The translations under genes and the position numbers were made by a program. Under the pieces are notes generated by a model. That model searched no databases. It was not told the DNA's origin and was given only the letters and a program-made list of their open reading frames with translations. Positions 44,387 through 52,651 of a DNA stretch of 64,000 nucleotides are shown piece by piece. This stretch comes from Vibrio sp. UCD-FRSSP16_30 (GTDB taxonomy: Bacteria; Pseudomonadota; Gammaproteobacteria; Enterobacterales; Vibrionaceae). The stretch covers positions 62,001 through 126,000 of the forward strand of contig NZ_LZFW01000003.1 of the NCBI RefSeq assembly GCF_001676025.1. The letters run 5' to 3'. Numbering within the stretch: position 1 is the stretch's first letter; each line of letters opens with the position of its first letter.

Positions 44387-45826
44387 GTGAAGTTGAAATT
44401 TAAGTGTATGGTCGCTGGATTAGTGTTTGGATGTTCATTAAATGTGAATGCTCAAAATGTCACTTTTTCACAAGCGTGGGAGTTGGTACAGCAGCAAAAC
44501 AATTCGTTAGCGGCTAGCCAAGCAAATATTGATCGTTATCAGAATCTTCAAAATGCAAAGAAGAGCCTAAACCTGCCTTCTGTAACGTTAAGTGCAAACT
44601 ACACACGTCTTGATGATGATGTCACGTTAAGTGGTGAGCAACTATTAGACAGTATTACGACGCCGACACCACTACCACCGATTTCACTGCCGTTTTTAGC
44701 CAACTCCTATTCAACGTTGTCAGAAAAAGACGTATTTACATCATCCATTCGCGCAATATGGCCTATTTTTACTGGCGGTAAAATCATCTCTGCGCAATCT
44801 ATTGCCTCGGCGCAAACCGATGAAGCGCGCGCGCAACTAGAGATGGAGCGACAAGCTCGATTTGAAGATTTAGCTAAATACTATTTTGGCGTTGTGTTAT
44901 CCAAGCAAGTTGTCACTACTTACCAATCCGTTGAAGATGGATTGGCGCAACACGCCAGTTTTGCCGATAAGCTCCAACAGCAAGGTCAAATCGCGCGAGT
45001 GGAAAAACTGCAAGCCGATGCCTCTTTAGCTAAAGCGAGAGTGGATCGAAAAAAAGCACAGCGAGATCTACAAATTGCCAGCAGCGCATTAACTCAAATT
45101 CTTAATCAATCTCAGACAGTAACGCCCACTAGTGAATTGTTTATCAATGACAATTTACCGCCTTTAAGTGCTTATACCACCGAAACTTTAGTCAGCTATC
45201 CAGGGCTATCCATTCTTGATGCCAAGGAGAAACAAGCTAAAGGGCTCACGGATGTGCAAAAGGGAAAATATTATCCTGATGTTTATTTGTACGGTGATTA
45301 CAACTTATATGAGGGGGATTCAATTACCGCTCAGTTAACACCGGATTGGTTTGTTGGGGTAGGGGTGAGCATTCCGCTACTGGAAACCAGTGGTCGTTCG
45401 GGACAATTGCAAGCCGCTCACAGCGCGGTTTTACAAATTACCCATTTACGCGCTCAAGCAAAACAAGACTTGGCAGTATTGGTACAAAAAACCTATTTAG
45501 AAGCTGAGCAATCAATGGAAGAAGTCAAAGGTTTGAATTCCAGTATTGAGCTCGCGCAAGAGAACTTACGCTTACGTCGCAAGATGTTTAGCCAAGGTTT
45601 ATCTAACTCACTTGATGTCGTCGATGCTGAGCTTTACCTTGCGAGCATTCAAACACAGCAACATGTCGCACGCTTTAACTATTTAATCTCCCTCAATAAA
45701 TTACTTGCCCTAAGTGGAAAAATGAACACCTTTAGCCAATATGAAGACCGTCCTAATAAAACCGTGAATACAGCGCGTTTAACGACGCAACCTGCAACTG
45801 AGCAAGGAGAAAACAATGTCAACTAA
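44387..45826 (+). CDS. TolC family outer membrane efflux protein
   Basis: A 479-residue outer-membrane channel subunit. The signal peptide ends near SLNVNA-QN, and two repeats of alpha-helical hairpins follow (LAASQANIDRYQNLQNAKKSLNLPSV and RLRRKMFSQGLSNSLDVVDAE). A GTG at 44387 is preferred because AAGGA stands 5 nt before it; an earlier GTG at 44366 has none. Its 3' end overlaps the HlyD-type gene by 11 nt. It starts a four-gene tripartite-export operon. Confidence 0.9.
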   Translation: MKLKFKCMVAGLVFGCSLNVNAQNVTFSQAWELVQQQNNSLAASQANIDRYQNLQNAKKSLNLPSVTLSANYTRLDDDVTLSGEQLLDSITTPTPLPPISLPFLANSYSTLSEKDVFTSSIRAIWPIFTGGKIISAQSIASAQTDEARAQLEMERQARFEDLAKYYFGVVLSKQVVTTYQSVEDGLAQHASFADKLQQQGQIARVEKLQADASLAKARVDRKKAQRDLQIASSALTQILNQSQTVTPTSELFINDNLPPLSAYTTETLVSYPGLSILDAKEKQAKGLTDVQKGKYYPDVYLYGDYNLYEGDSITAQLTPDWFVGVGVSIPLLETSGRSGQLQAAHSAVLQITHLRAQAKQDLAVLVQKTYLEAEQSMEEVKGLNSSIELAQENLRLRRKMFSQGLSNSLDVVDAELYLASIQTQQHVARFNYLISLNKLLALSGKMNTFSQYEDRPNKTVNTARLTTQPATEQGENNVN

Positions 45827-46796
45827 GAAACCTATTGCTGTGGTGGCGTTAGCCCTAGTTGGCCTTGTAGGGTACGGCTTTTATCAAGCTTATCAACCTG
45901 AACCTATTCGTATTCAGGGGCAAATGACGGCTCAGCAATACAGCATCTCCTCTAAGGTTGCAGGCCGTATTGATACCATTAATGTTAAAAAAGGCGATTT
46001 GGTGAATAAGGGCGATCTTATCTTCACCATTTATAGCCCAGAAATTGATGCCAAACTAGAACAAGCTCGCGCAGGGCAAGAAGCGGCAGGAGCGCTTGCT
46101 GAGCAAGCTGAAAACGGCGCACGCTCACAGCAAATTTCCGCGGCTCGCGATCAATGGCGTAAAGCCAAAGCGGCGTCTTCATTAATGGAGAAAACCTACC
46201 GCCGAGTCGATAACCTCTATCAAGATGGTGTGGTAGCTGAGCAAAAACGCGACGAAACCTACACCCAATGGCAAGCCGCTAAATATACCGAAAATGCCGC
46301 TTATCAGATGTATTTACTGGCTAAAGAAGGTGCTCGCTCAGAGACTAAAAAAGCAGCCAGTGAAAAAGCGCGTATGGCAGCAGGCGCAGTAGCCGAAGTG
46401 GAAGCGTATGCCGCAGATACTCAAATTGCGAGTTGGTTTGATGGTGAAGTATCACAAGTGCTATTGCACAGTGGTGAATTAGCGCCGCAAGGATTTCCGG
46501 TCGTCACCGTGATTGATACACTTGATTCATGGGCGGTGTTTAATGTGCGTGAAGATCTACTCAAACATTTTGCTAAAGACAGTGAAATTAGCGCCTTTGT
46601 ACCCGCTTTAGATGATGAAGTTCGCTTTCGTGTTACTCACGTTGCTGTGATGGGCGACTTTGCTACGTGGCGAGCAACAGACAGTAGCCAAGGATTTGAT
46701 TTGCGCACTTTTGAAGTGGAAGCGCGTCCTCTTGATCATCAAGGTGAGTTTCGCATTGGAATGAGTGTGTCATTAACTCTTGATGAGCAAGAGTAA
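45816..46796 (+). CDS. HlyD-family membrane fusion protein
   Basis: A 326-residue periplasmic adaptor with an N-terminal TM anchor (PIAVVALALVGLVGYGFYQ) and a lipoyl half-motif (QYSISSKVAGRIDTINVKKGDLVNKGDLI). A helical hairpin of moderate length follows, and the second lipoyl/beta-barrel part (ASWFDGEVSQVLLHSGELAPQGFPVVTV). It resembles the YbhG/YhiI adaptors that work with ABC-2 permeases. It overlaps the TolC-like gene and is followed 5 nt later by the first permease. Confidence 0.88.
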   Translation: MSTKKPIAVVALALVGLVGYGFYQAYQPEPIRIQGQMTAQQYSISSKVAGRIDTINVKKGDLVNKGDLIFTIYSPEIDAKLEQARAGQEAAGALAEQAENGARSQQISAARDQWRKAKAASSLMEKTYRRVDNLYQDGVVAEQKRDETYTQWQAAKYTENAAYQMYLLAKEGARSETKKAASEKARMAAGAVAEVEAYAADTQIASWFDGEVSQVLLHSGELAPQGFPVVTVIDTLDSWAVFNVREDLLKHFAKDSEISAFVPALDDEVRFRVTHVAVMGDFATWRATDSSQGFDLRTFEVEARPLDHQGEFRIGMSVSLTLDEQE

Positions 46797-46801
46797 ATAA
46801 C

Positions 46802-47950
46802 ATGCTGGTTTTTGTAGCCGATGAATGGCAACGATTGCGCCAAGATAAATGGTTATTGGCATCCATCACTTGGCTGCCAATACTGATTGCCATTTGTGTG
46901 TGGTGGATATTCTCGCAAGGCCTTGCTCGGTCATTGCCTATTGCGATAGTGGATCATCAACACAGCAAGTTGTCTTATCAACTGGCTCATAGTCTTGATG
47001 CAAGTGATACCCTGAAAGTAAGTGCTAACTTGTTATCGGAATACGAGGCAAAAAAAGCGCTCAGTGGCAGTGATATTTATGCTTATGTTGTCATTCCTAA
47101 GCATTTTGACCGAGACATTCTGTTGTCTAATCCGCCGCAAGTGAGCGTGTTTTATAACAGTCAATATATCTTGGTGGGTAAGCTGATTAACTCTGCGATT
47201 GTTCGTGCAATTGGCACTTTTGACGCACAAATAGAAACCTTAAAGCACTTATCGCTCGGTGGAGAAACCGTGAAAAGTGCCCTTGGTCAGTCAGTCGCAG
47301 TGCGCAATCAGATCACGCCATTATTTAACAGCAATAGTAACTATGCCCAATTTTTGGTTTCGGCAATTGTGCCCGCGATTTGGCAAATTGTGATTGTGGT
47401 TGGGACCGTACTGACTTTAGCGTTACATAAACGTGAAGGACTTATGCAGCACTGGCCAGAGCAAGGGACGCTACGCTGCTTGATAAAAACACTCGCTTGT
47501 TATATCCCCATTTATCTTCTTCTTGGTATGAGCTTTTTAGCTTGGTTCTATCTCTACTTAGATTGGCCGATGCACGGCGGCTTGGGTGTGTTGGTTGTGG
47601 CTCAGTTAGCCACAGTGATTGCTTGTATGCTGGTGGGGTGTGTCTTCTTTTTTATTACCTTTGATGCGGCAAGAGCCTTGAGCTTTGCTGGCGCATTTAC
47701 TGCGCCTGGCTTTGCCTTTATGGGGATTACTTTTCCTGTGACAGACATGAACGTGCTAGCGCAGTTTTGGCGCAGTTTATTGCCCATTAGCCATTATATT
47801 GAAGCGCAAGTTAGCCAAGTTTCTTATGGCGCGGCAACATGGCAAACCCTTGAGCATATTCTTCCTATGTTGGGTTATTTGTTACTGCTATTGGTGCTGG
47901 CTAAATTAGCCAATAAAAAGATACAAGGTGCGTCTAATGAACTGGCGTGA
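46802..47950 (+). CDS. ABC-2 type permease subunit 1
   Basis: A 382-residue permease of the YhhJ/YbhS/YbhR type. It has one N-terminal TM helix, a large periplasmic domain (about 45-190) and five C-terminal TM helices with the FAGAFTAPGFAFMGITFPV and LPISHYIEAQ patterns. The homologous second permease starts inside its 3' end (14-nt overlap). No ATPase is encoded anywhere in the operon. Confidence 0.85.
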   Translation: MLVFVADEWQRLRQDKWLLASITWLPILIAICVWWIFSQGLARSLPIAIVDHQHSKLSYQLAHSLDASDTLKVSANLLSEYEAKKALSGSDIYAYVVIPKHFDRDILLSNPPQVSVFYNSQYILVGKLINSAIVRAIGTFDAQIETLKHLSLGGETVKSALGQSVAVRNQITPLFNSNSNYAQFLVSAIVPAIWQIVIVVGTVLTLALHKREGLMQHWPEQGTLRCLIKTLACYIPIYLLLGMSFLAWFYLYLDWPMHGGLGVLVVAQLATVIACMLVGCVFFFITFDAARALSFAGAFTAPGFAFMGITFPVTDMNVLAQFWRSLLPISHYIEAQVSQVSYGAATWQTLEHILPMLGYLLLLLVLAKLANKKIQGASNELA

Positions 47951-49067
47951 GATTTTTAAGCAAGAACTAAAAGCCATTTTAACCAACCCTGTGGTAGTAC
48001 TTACTATCTTTGGCGGGGTTGTATTCTATTCATTCTTGTATCCGTTACCCTATGCAAACGAAACGCCGAGTGAGCAACATATTACCGTGGTTAACTTGGA
48101 TAAAAGCAAAGTCAGTTACGATCTGGAACGGATGGTGGATGCCACGTCGCAAATTCATATTACCCAATCAGCGCACAGTATTGAGCAAGCTAAACAGCAG
48201 TTTTTAGACGGTGAAGTGCGCGGTATTCTAGTGATACCAGAGCACTTTTATCGCGACCTATTGCTAGGTAAAAGTCCAACCCTCGCCTTTGCCGGAGATG
48301 CTTCTTATTTTCTGGTATACGGCACAATAGTGGAGGGGCTTGCGAGAGCTGGTGGCACGTTAGCAGCCGAAGCTAAAGTGGCTCGTTTAGTGATGGAAGG
48401 TGAACCCTTGGTAACCGCGGTAAGCCATCACAGCTCAATTGATTTGAATATGAAGCCCACCTTTAATGCATCTGGCGGATATGTAAATTACGTTGTGCCT
48501 GCGGTATTTGTATTGATACTACAGCAGACCTTAGTCATGGGTGTTGGCATCGTCGGCGCGACTATCGCCAAACGAGAATCTTATGCTCGTTTGTTGGCAA
48601 GAGTGGTCTGCTTTAGCGGATTTTACTATGTATTAAGCGCTTATTACTTTGGTTGGAGTTTTGATTTTTACTCCGTCTCGCGACTGGCAAACCCATTACA
48701 ACTGTTTATATTCACCACGCCATTTTTGCTCTCAGCCAGCATGATAGGTCTCTTATTAGGCATGATCGTCCCCAGAAGAGAACTGGTGACGGTAATCGTA
48801 TTAATGAGCTCTATGCCTCTCGTATTTAGCGCTGGATTTATATGGCCACTAGAAGCGATCCCTGCCCCAATTATCTGGTTATCCAATGTATTCCCAAGTA
48901 CGCCAGCCATTCAAGGCTTTTTACAGCTAAACCAAATGGGCGCAGACTTCTCCGAAGTGACCCCTCAATACTTCATATTACTCGCGCAAGTAATGGGTTG
49001 GTCGTGTGTGGTGTATTGGGTGCGAAGAAAGAAAGGACAGAGCTTTGATGTGAGTGAGTCAAACTGA
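47937..49067 (+). CDS. ABC-2 type permease subunit 2
   Basis: A 376-residue paralogue of the preceding permease, with the same topology (VVVLTIFGGVVFYSFLYPLPY, periplasmic domain, five C-terminal TM helices, FSAGFIWPLEAIPAPIIWLSNVFPSTPAIQG). The start is the ATG at 47937, which has AAGGTG 6 nt upstream; a GTG at 47928 is possible. The pair probably forms a heterodimer that exports a drug or lipid-like compound through the adaptor and TolC-like channel. The motor is missing. Confidence 0.85.
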   Translation: MNWREIFKQELKAILTNPVVVLTIFGGVVFYSFLYPLPYANETPSEQHITVVNLDKSKVSYDLERMVDATSQIHITQSAHSIEQAKQQFLDGEVRGILVIPEHFYRDLLLGKSPTLAFAGDASYFLVYGTIVEGLARAGGTLAAEAKVARLVMEGEPLVTAVSHHSSIDLNMKPTFNASGGYVNYVVPAVFVLILQQTLVMGVGIVGATIAKRESYARLLARVVCFSGFYYVLSAYYFGWSFDFYSVSRLANPLQLFIFTTPFLLSASMIGLLLGMIVPRRELVTVIVLMSSMPLVFSAGFIWPLEAIPAPIIWLSNVFPSTPAIQGFLQLNQMGADFSEVTPQYFILLAQVMGWSCVVYWVRRKKGQSFDVSESN

Positions 49068-49129
49068 TGAGTTGTGAGTAACGCTACTACGACACTTAAC
49101 CCTTGGTTCTCACTCTTAAATGCTTTGTA

Positions 49130-49168
49130 TATGCCTTTCTTGTATCCTTCAGGATACTGGCATACAAT
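49130..49168 (+). promoter_or_regulatory. Promoter with palindromic operator before the DUF4160 gene
   Basis: TTGTAT (49140-49145) and TACAAT (49163-49168) are spaced 17 bp as -35 and -10. The perfect palindrome GTATCCTTCAGGATAC (49142-49157) occupies the spacer, nested within an outer pair TATGCC/GGCATA (49130-49135, 49159-49164). This is the usual arrangement for autorepression by an antitoxin-like DNA-binding protein. Confidence 0.6.
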
Positions 49169-49192
49169 TAACAAGGAATAGAGGAGTTGTTG

Positions 49193-49456
49193 ATGCCTGA
49201 GATACTCAAAAAGTTGTTAGGTTTGAAGTTTATCATGTATTACCTAGACAATGACTCACATAATCGACCTCATGTGCATGTTGAGTATGGTGAACACCGT
49301 GCATCCATTGCCATTGATAATATTGAATTGCTCGCTGGGTATTTACCGGCCAAAAAGCTTGTGAAAGCTGAAAAATATATTGAACAGCACAAAAGTGAAT
49401 TGCTGATTGAATGGGATAAAGCCGTCAAAGGCATAACGATTAAGAGGGTTAACTGA
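49193..49456 (+). CDS. DUF4160 domain-containing protein
   Basis: An 87-residue protein with the DUF4160 pattern FIMYYLDNDSHNRPHVHVEYGEHRASIAI, followed by LLAGYLPAKKLVKAEKYIEQHKSELLIEWDKA. The family is usually encoded beside DUF2442 proteins and is thought to be part of a toxin-antitoxin-like module; its biochemical activity is not established. The ATG at 49193 has GAGGAG upstream. Its stop codon overlaps the next start (TGATG). Confidence 0.85.
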   Translation: MPEILKKLLGLKFIMYYLDNDSHNRPHVHVEYGEHRASIAIDNIELLAGYLPAKKLVKAEKYIEQHKSELLIEWDKAVKGITIKRVN

Positions 49457-49971
49457 TGCTGAAGATAATTGATGTTGATTGGGAATCTGGTTATGAATTG
49501 GAGCTTGAGTTCAGTGACGGTTTTCGTGGTACGGCTGATCTAACCGCTGTATTTGAAACGGAAGCCTTTTCTAAAGTCGGATCTTTCACGGAGTTTTCTC
49601 TCGAAGGTACTTATCTCGATTGGGGTGTTGCGGAAGTATCAGCGACAAAGTTGCGCCAATTAGCTAAGCAATATGGAAAACACCTCGATGCGAAAGAAAG
49701 AACAATCTCTCCTGATGATATTGAAGCCGTTTTAAAACAAGCTGCTTGGGACTCTATCACTCTTAATAGACCTGATATTCTTCAAGCCGCTATTCGTGGC
49801 TATATTGAAGAGTATGGAATTCAAAACGTACAACTCAAAACTAACCTAAAAAGTAGACCAAGTATCTACAAAGCTTTGAGCCCCCATACTTCACCTAAGT
49901 TTGATACTTTGGTTCAGCTAGCCCACGGAGCATTAGCCGTGAAAGCCGAAAACGAAGCCTTTAGCCAGTAA
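49456..49971 (+). CDS. DUF2442 protein fused to a HigA-like helix-turn-helix
   Basis: A 171-residue protein. The N-terminal DUF2442 part (WESGYELELEFSDGFRGTADLTAVF ... LDWGVAEVSATKLRQLA, about 8-75) is followed by an all-helical C-terminal half. This contains SIYKALSPHTSPKFDTLVQLAHGALAV, which resembles the HTH of HigA2-type antitoxins. The fusion fits an antitoxin that binds its partner by DUF2442 and the operator upstream by the HTH. Coupled by 1-nt overlap to the DUF4160 gene. Confidence 0.8.
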   Translation: MLKIIDVDWESGYELELEFSDGFRGTADLTAVFETEAFSKVGSFTEFSLEGTYLDWGVAEVSATKLRQLAKQYGKHLDAKERTISPDDIEAVLKQAAWDSITLNRPDILQAAIRGYIEEYGIQNVQLKTNLKSRPSIYKALSPHTSPKFDTLVQLAHGALAVKAENEAFSQ

Positions 49972-50287
49972 TATTTTGCTCCCAACTTCTAGGTGCATCT
50001 TGTAGAAAGTAGATGAGATTCACTTCAAGCTACTCACCAAAGAGTAATTTACTAATAGAAGACGAGTGACTGCTAAATATTGTGTATTTAACGCGAGAGT
50101 CAATGAAGCAAGGTGTTGAGGAATACATTAGGTATTACAACCATGAACGGTTGCATACAACACTCGGTGACTTAACACTGATCAACTACGAAAAATCACA
50201 AAATTAGGTGTCCAGTTGCGCTTGACCGGAATATAACCATTTACACCTTGGGTTAGAACACCGCAGAGTACACTATAAGTAGCACTT
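49972..50287. other. Gap holding a transposase remnant
   Basis: About 315 bp between the DUF2442 gene and the XRE gene. It contains an IS3-family transposase tail (50085-50207) followed by GGTGTCCAGTTGCGCTTGACC, which may be what is left of the element's end. Nothing else recognisable. Confidence 0.5.
50085..50207 (+). pseudogene. IS3-family transposase C-terminal remnant
   Basis: About 40 codons ending in a TAG read VEEYIRYYNHERLHTTLGDL and LINYEKSQN, the typical end of the IS3-group integrase core (YNxERxHxxLxxxxPxxYE). A stop codon lies just upstream in the frame and no other part of the transposase or of the left end is present. Confidence 0.75.
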
Positions 50288-50596
50288 TTATTTTTCTATC
50301 CAAATCTTCATTCCCAATTCATTCGCTACCACTAAAAAATTCTCTAGTGAAGTATTTGCCGGATCCTTCATTATTCTCATTAAAGTGGAACGAGATATGT
50401 CCGTTTGCAATTCTAGATCTTCATACGAGACACCTTTTCTGCGCTCGCGCAAATCATTGATAAGCAATTCTTTACTATATATAGAATAAGAAGGTACAGG
50501 TGAATTCGATGCTTCTTCTATATCAGATAACATTTCTTCTATGTTTGCTGATATATGTTGTAGATCTTTACGAAGTTGGAAGAGTTTTGGATTCAT
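50288..50596 (-). CDS. XRE-family helix-turn-helix protein
   Basis: A 102-residue protein with a helical N-terminal part (QLRKDLQHISANIEEMLSDIEEA) and a Cro/C1-type HTH (GVSYEDLELQTDISRSTLMRIMKDPANTSLENFLVVANELGMKIWI). The arrangement is like a HipB- or antitoxin-type regulator, but no toxin is adjacent on its strand. It lies in the accessory island and diverges from the DinJ/YafQ pair across a 377-bp gap. Confidence 0.8.
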   Translation of the reverse strand: MNPKLFQLRKDLQHISANIEEMLSDIEEASNSPVPSYSIYSKELLINDLRERRKGVSYEDLELQTDISRSTLMRIMKDPANTSLENFLVVANELGMKIWIEK

Positions 50597-50973
50597 ATTT
50601 TACCCGTAGTGTTATATTTGAACTATATATGCGATTTCTATTCACTATAGTGTCAAATATAAAACAAGCAAAGCACTGAAAGGTCTTATATGGTGCTTTT
50701 TGTCGATATTTTTATTATTTATTCCAAATATGAACCTTAATCTGGTTCATCTATGCGTTAACACTATCACTGAAGACACTAAAGGTTTTTGGAAAGATAG
50801 GAGCAGAAACTTCTTAGTTTTAATTGACGGCGGGAGTCATATCAACGTCACATTAGGAGTGCTGTTACTGGTTATACTTAAGTGAAGCTGAAGTGCCAAG
50901 CGTAAGGGATCCATTGTCATATGCTGTCACACTGCTATACTTTGTATAACATTGTAATACAAAAGGTAAGTTA
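50597..50973. other. Gap between XRE gene and DinJ/YafQ operon
   Basis: About 377 bp. A 61-codon frame at 50700-50885 has no family pattern or good start signal and is not called. The right end holds the toxin-antitoxin promoter. The rest shows nothing identifiable. Confidence 0.45.
50914..50962 (+). promoter_or_regulatory. Promoter and operator of the DinJ/YafQ-type operon
   Basis: TTGTCA (50914-50919) and TATACT (50936-50941), 16 bp apart, are directly followed by an inverted repeat TTGTAT...ATACAA (50942-50947, 50957-50962) over the transcription start region, as expected for DinJ-type autorepression. Confidence 0.55.
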
Positions 50974-51252
50974 ATGAGAAATGAAATGCTCAGTACTCGC
51001 ATTGATCACGATACTAAGGTTGCATTTACTAGTATTTGTGATGAGGTCGGTTTAAGTACATCACAAGCAATCAAGTTGTTCGCAAAAGCTGTAATTAACC
51101 ATGGCGGTATTCCTTTTGATCTAAGAGTACCACAACCTAATGATGTAACTGCTGCCGCTATTCAAGAGCTTGTTGAAGGAAAAGGTCACAAAGCCAAATC
51201 TGTTGAAGCTATGCTATCAGAGCTAACAGAAGCCAAAGTTAACAATGTATAA
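50974..51252 (+). CDS. RelB/DinJ family antitoxin
   Basis: A 92-residue protein with the ribbon-helix-helix start MLSTRIDHDTKVAFTSICDEVGLSTSQAIKLFAKAVI and the family continuation GGIPFDLRVP. The C-terminal tail is charged and would wrap the toxin. It overlaps the YafQ-type gene by 8 nt and has a palindrome over its promoter. It neutralises the toxin and represses the operon. Confidence 0.88.
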   Translation: MRNEMLSTRIDHDTKVAFTSICDEVGLSTSQAIKLFAKAVINHGGIPFDLRVPQPNDVTAAAIQELVEGKGHKAKSVEAMLSELTEAKVNNV

Positions 51253-51514
51253 GCTCGAATACTCAACTCAATTTAAGAAAGATTTTAAGAAAGTAACAAA
51301 AATGCCTATTCCCGACATTGTTGAAGTTGGAAATATCATATCTAAGCTTCAACGAGGAGATACGTTAGATCCAAAGAATGTCGATCACCCTTTGACTGGT
51401 AATTGGGTAGGGTTTCGAGATTGCCATATCAAGCCCGATTTAGTGTTAATTTACCGTGTCCATGATGGACTACTTCAATTAGCGAGAGTTGGCTCACATA
51501 GCGATTTATTCTGA
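51245..51514 (+). CDS. YafQ family mRNA interferase toxin
   Basis: An 89-residue RelE-superfamily toxin of the YafQ group. The residues known to matter in E. coli YafQ are present: H48, H61, D65, R81, H85 and the terminal F89 (motifs DHPLTGNWVGFRDCHIKPDL and ARVGSHSDLF). The Trp that follows the Asp in E. coli is Leu here (IKPDLVLIY). It should cut mRNA on the ribosome. It is likely intact and needs its antitoxin. Confidence 0.88.
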   Translation: MYKLEYSTQFKKDFKKVTKMPIPDIVEVGNIISKLQRGDTLDPKNVDHPLTGNWVGFRDCHIKPDLVLIYRVHDGLLQLARVGSHSDLF

Positions 51515-51617
51515 ACCTCGCTTAGACATACCTGCATATACATTTTCTAAAAAGAACTTTAACGCTATGCATACGCAGTTATTGCGTGAGTTAATCTCCG
51601 TGAACAAGCGTCTTCTA

Positions 51618-52304
51618 TTATTGTTTGCGATAGTTGCTCAATATGATGACGTTACTCATATCGAGCACTTGAGGCTTTAATGCCCATAATTGCCACTGGC
51701 TAACAAGCTCTTCATTAGGGTAAAAGTACTCTTTTTTGTATTTACTGGTACGAGGAAACTGACCTGAGAATAAGTTAAAGCCAAGTAGGTCATTATCGTC
51801 AAGCAACATTCCATCTTCATAGCAGTGGTGTTCAAGATGCCAATGAACATCATTTAGGTGAGTTTGTACGCTACGGTCACTTCTAGGGTGGAAGGCACAG
51901 TTAATCACTTCTTTATTGTAATGGTCAATGCAGTTATCTATCTCTACCGTGTCAACACCACTATTATTGGCGAGAGTGTGAAAGCACGTTTTTAGCATAG
52001 GCTCAAAGGTGTTTAGAAACTGATCAATGTCACCTTTCTTTCCTGCTAGTACAGTGATACAAAAACGACTTTGATAATCCATCGCCATTAAGTACTTTTT
52101 GCGTTTGATGGAGACACAATGGAGCACCCAATGCCATTGGAAGTTATTATTTTTGTCGGTATTAACACTGTCTGGAAACGTCGCGGTTTCAATCGACTCT
52201 AGGATGGTTTTATGTGGTGCAGGCTCTAAATCAGAGATCTTTTTGCCTTGACGCTTGACCGTAAAAAACTCGACCGCGGCTTTGGTACAGTTAAAAACTA
52301 ACAT
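51618..52304 (-). CDS. DUF6933 domain-containing protein
   Basis: A 228-residue cytosolic protein. The N-terminal half has the pattern LVFNCTKAAVEFFTVKR, then NNNFQWHWVLHC and SIKRKKYLMAMDYQSRFCITV, typical of DUF6933. The C-terminal half is a separate domain rich in His and Asp (THLNDVHWHLEHHCYEDGMLLDDNDL). Function unknown. It lies at the edge of the accessory island, convergent with the toxin operon. Confidence 0.75.
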   Translation of the reverse strand: MLVFNCTKAAVEFFTVKRQGKKISDLEPAPHKTILESIETATFPDSVNTDKNNNFQWHWVLHCVSIKRKKYLMAMDYQSRFCITVLAGKKGDIDQFLNTFEPMLKTCFHTLANNSGVDTVEIDNCIDHYNKEVINCAFHPRSDRSVQTHLNDVHWHLEHHCYEDGMLLDDNDLLGFNLFSGQFPRTSKYKKEYFYPNEELVSQWQLWALKPQVLDMSNVIILSNYRKQ

Positions 52305-52651
52305 TTAGTGTCACCTACTTTTGATAGTACTTACCATTTTTATGGTGTTATATTTTTCTCGAATTATATGCTCATTCACACTAAATTTCCTACCAGCATC
52401 AGATCGTTATCTTTGCTACAGCAAAGGTAAGCTTTTCTACCTTTCCTGACTTAAATTCCACTCGTTAAATAATGCTGCGCATACGCTCAATTTAGCAAAG
52501 TTATATTCAGAGAATGATGGCCTGTTTATTTTTATTGCTATTAAACAATGACTTATAAATTATCGATAAGTGTGAGTTTATAGTGCTTGCATATCAGGAT
52601 TATAAAAAACTCAAGTGCTATGTTATAACGTCGGCCCTAATTGTTTGAAGC
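52305..52651. other. Intergenic region before the metal-transport operon
   Basis: About 347 bp, AT-rich. It has a small hairpin CTTTGCT-AC-AGCAAAG at 52411-52426, and ATGTTATAACGT around 52620-52631, whose GTTATAAC core resembles half of a Zur-type operator. No gene seen. Confidence 0.45.

Noticed and set aside
50750..50770. GCGTTAACA suggestive of an integron attC core
   Set aside because: No matching complementary core or paired inner sites were found within a plausible attC length, and there is no integrase.
50700..50885. 61-codon open frame in the gap before the DinJ/YafQ-type operon
   Set aside because: No start signal, no domain and composition like the surrounding non-coding sequence.
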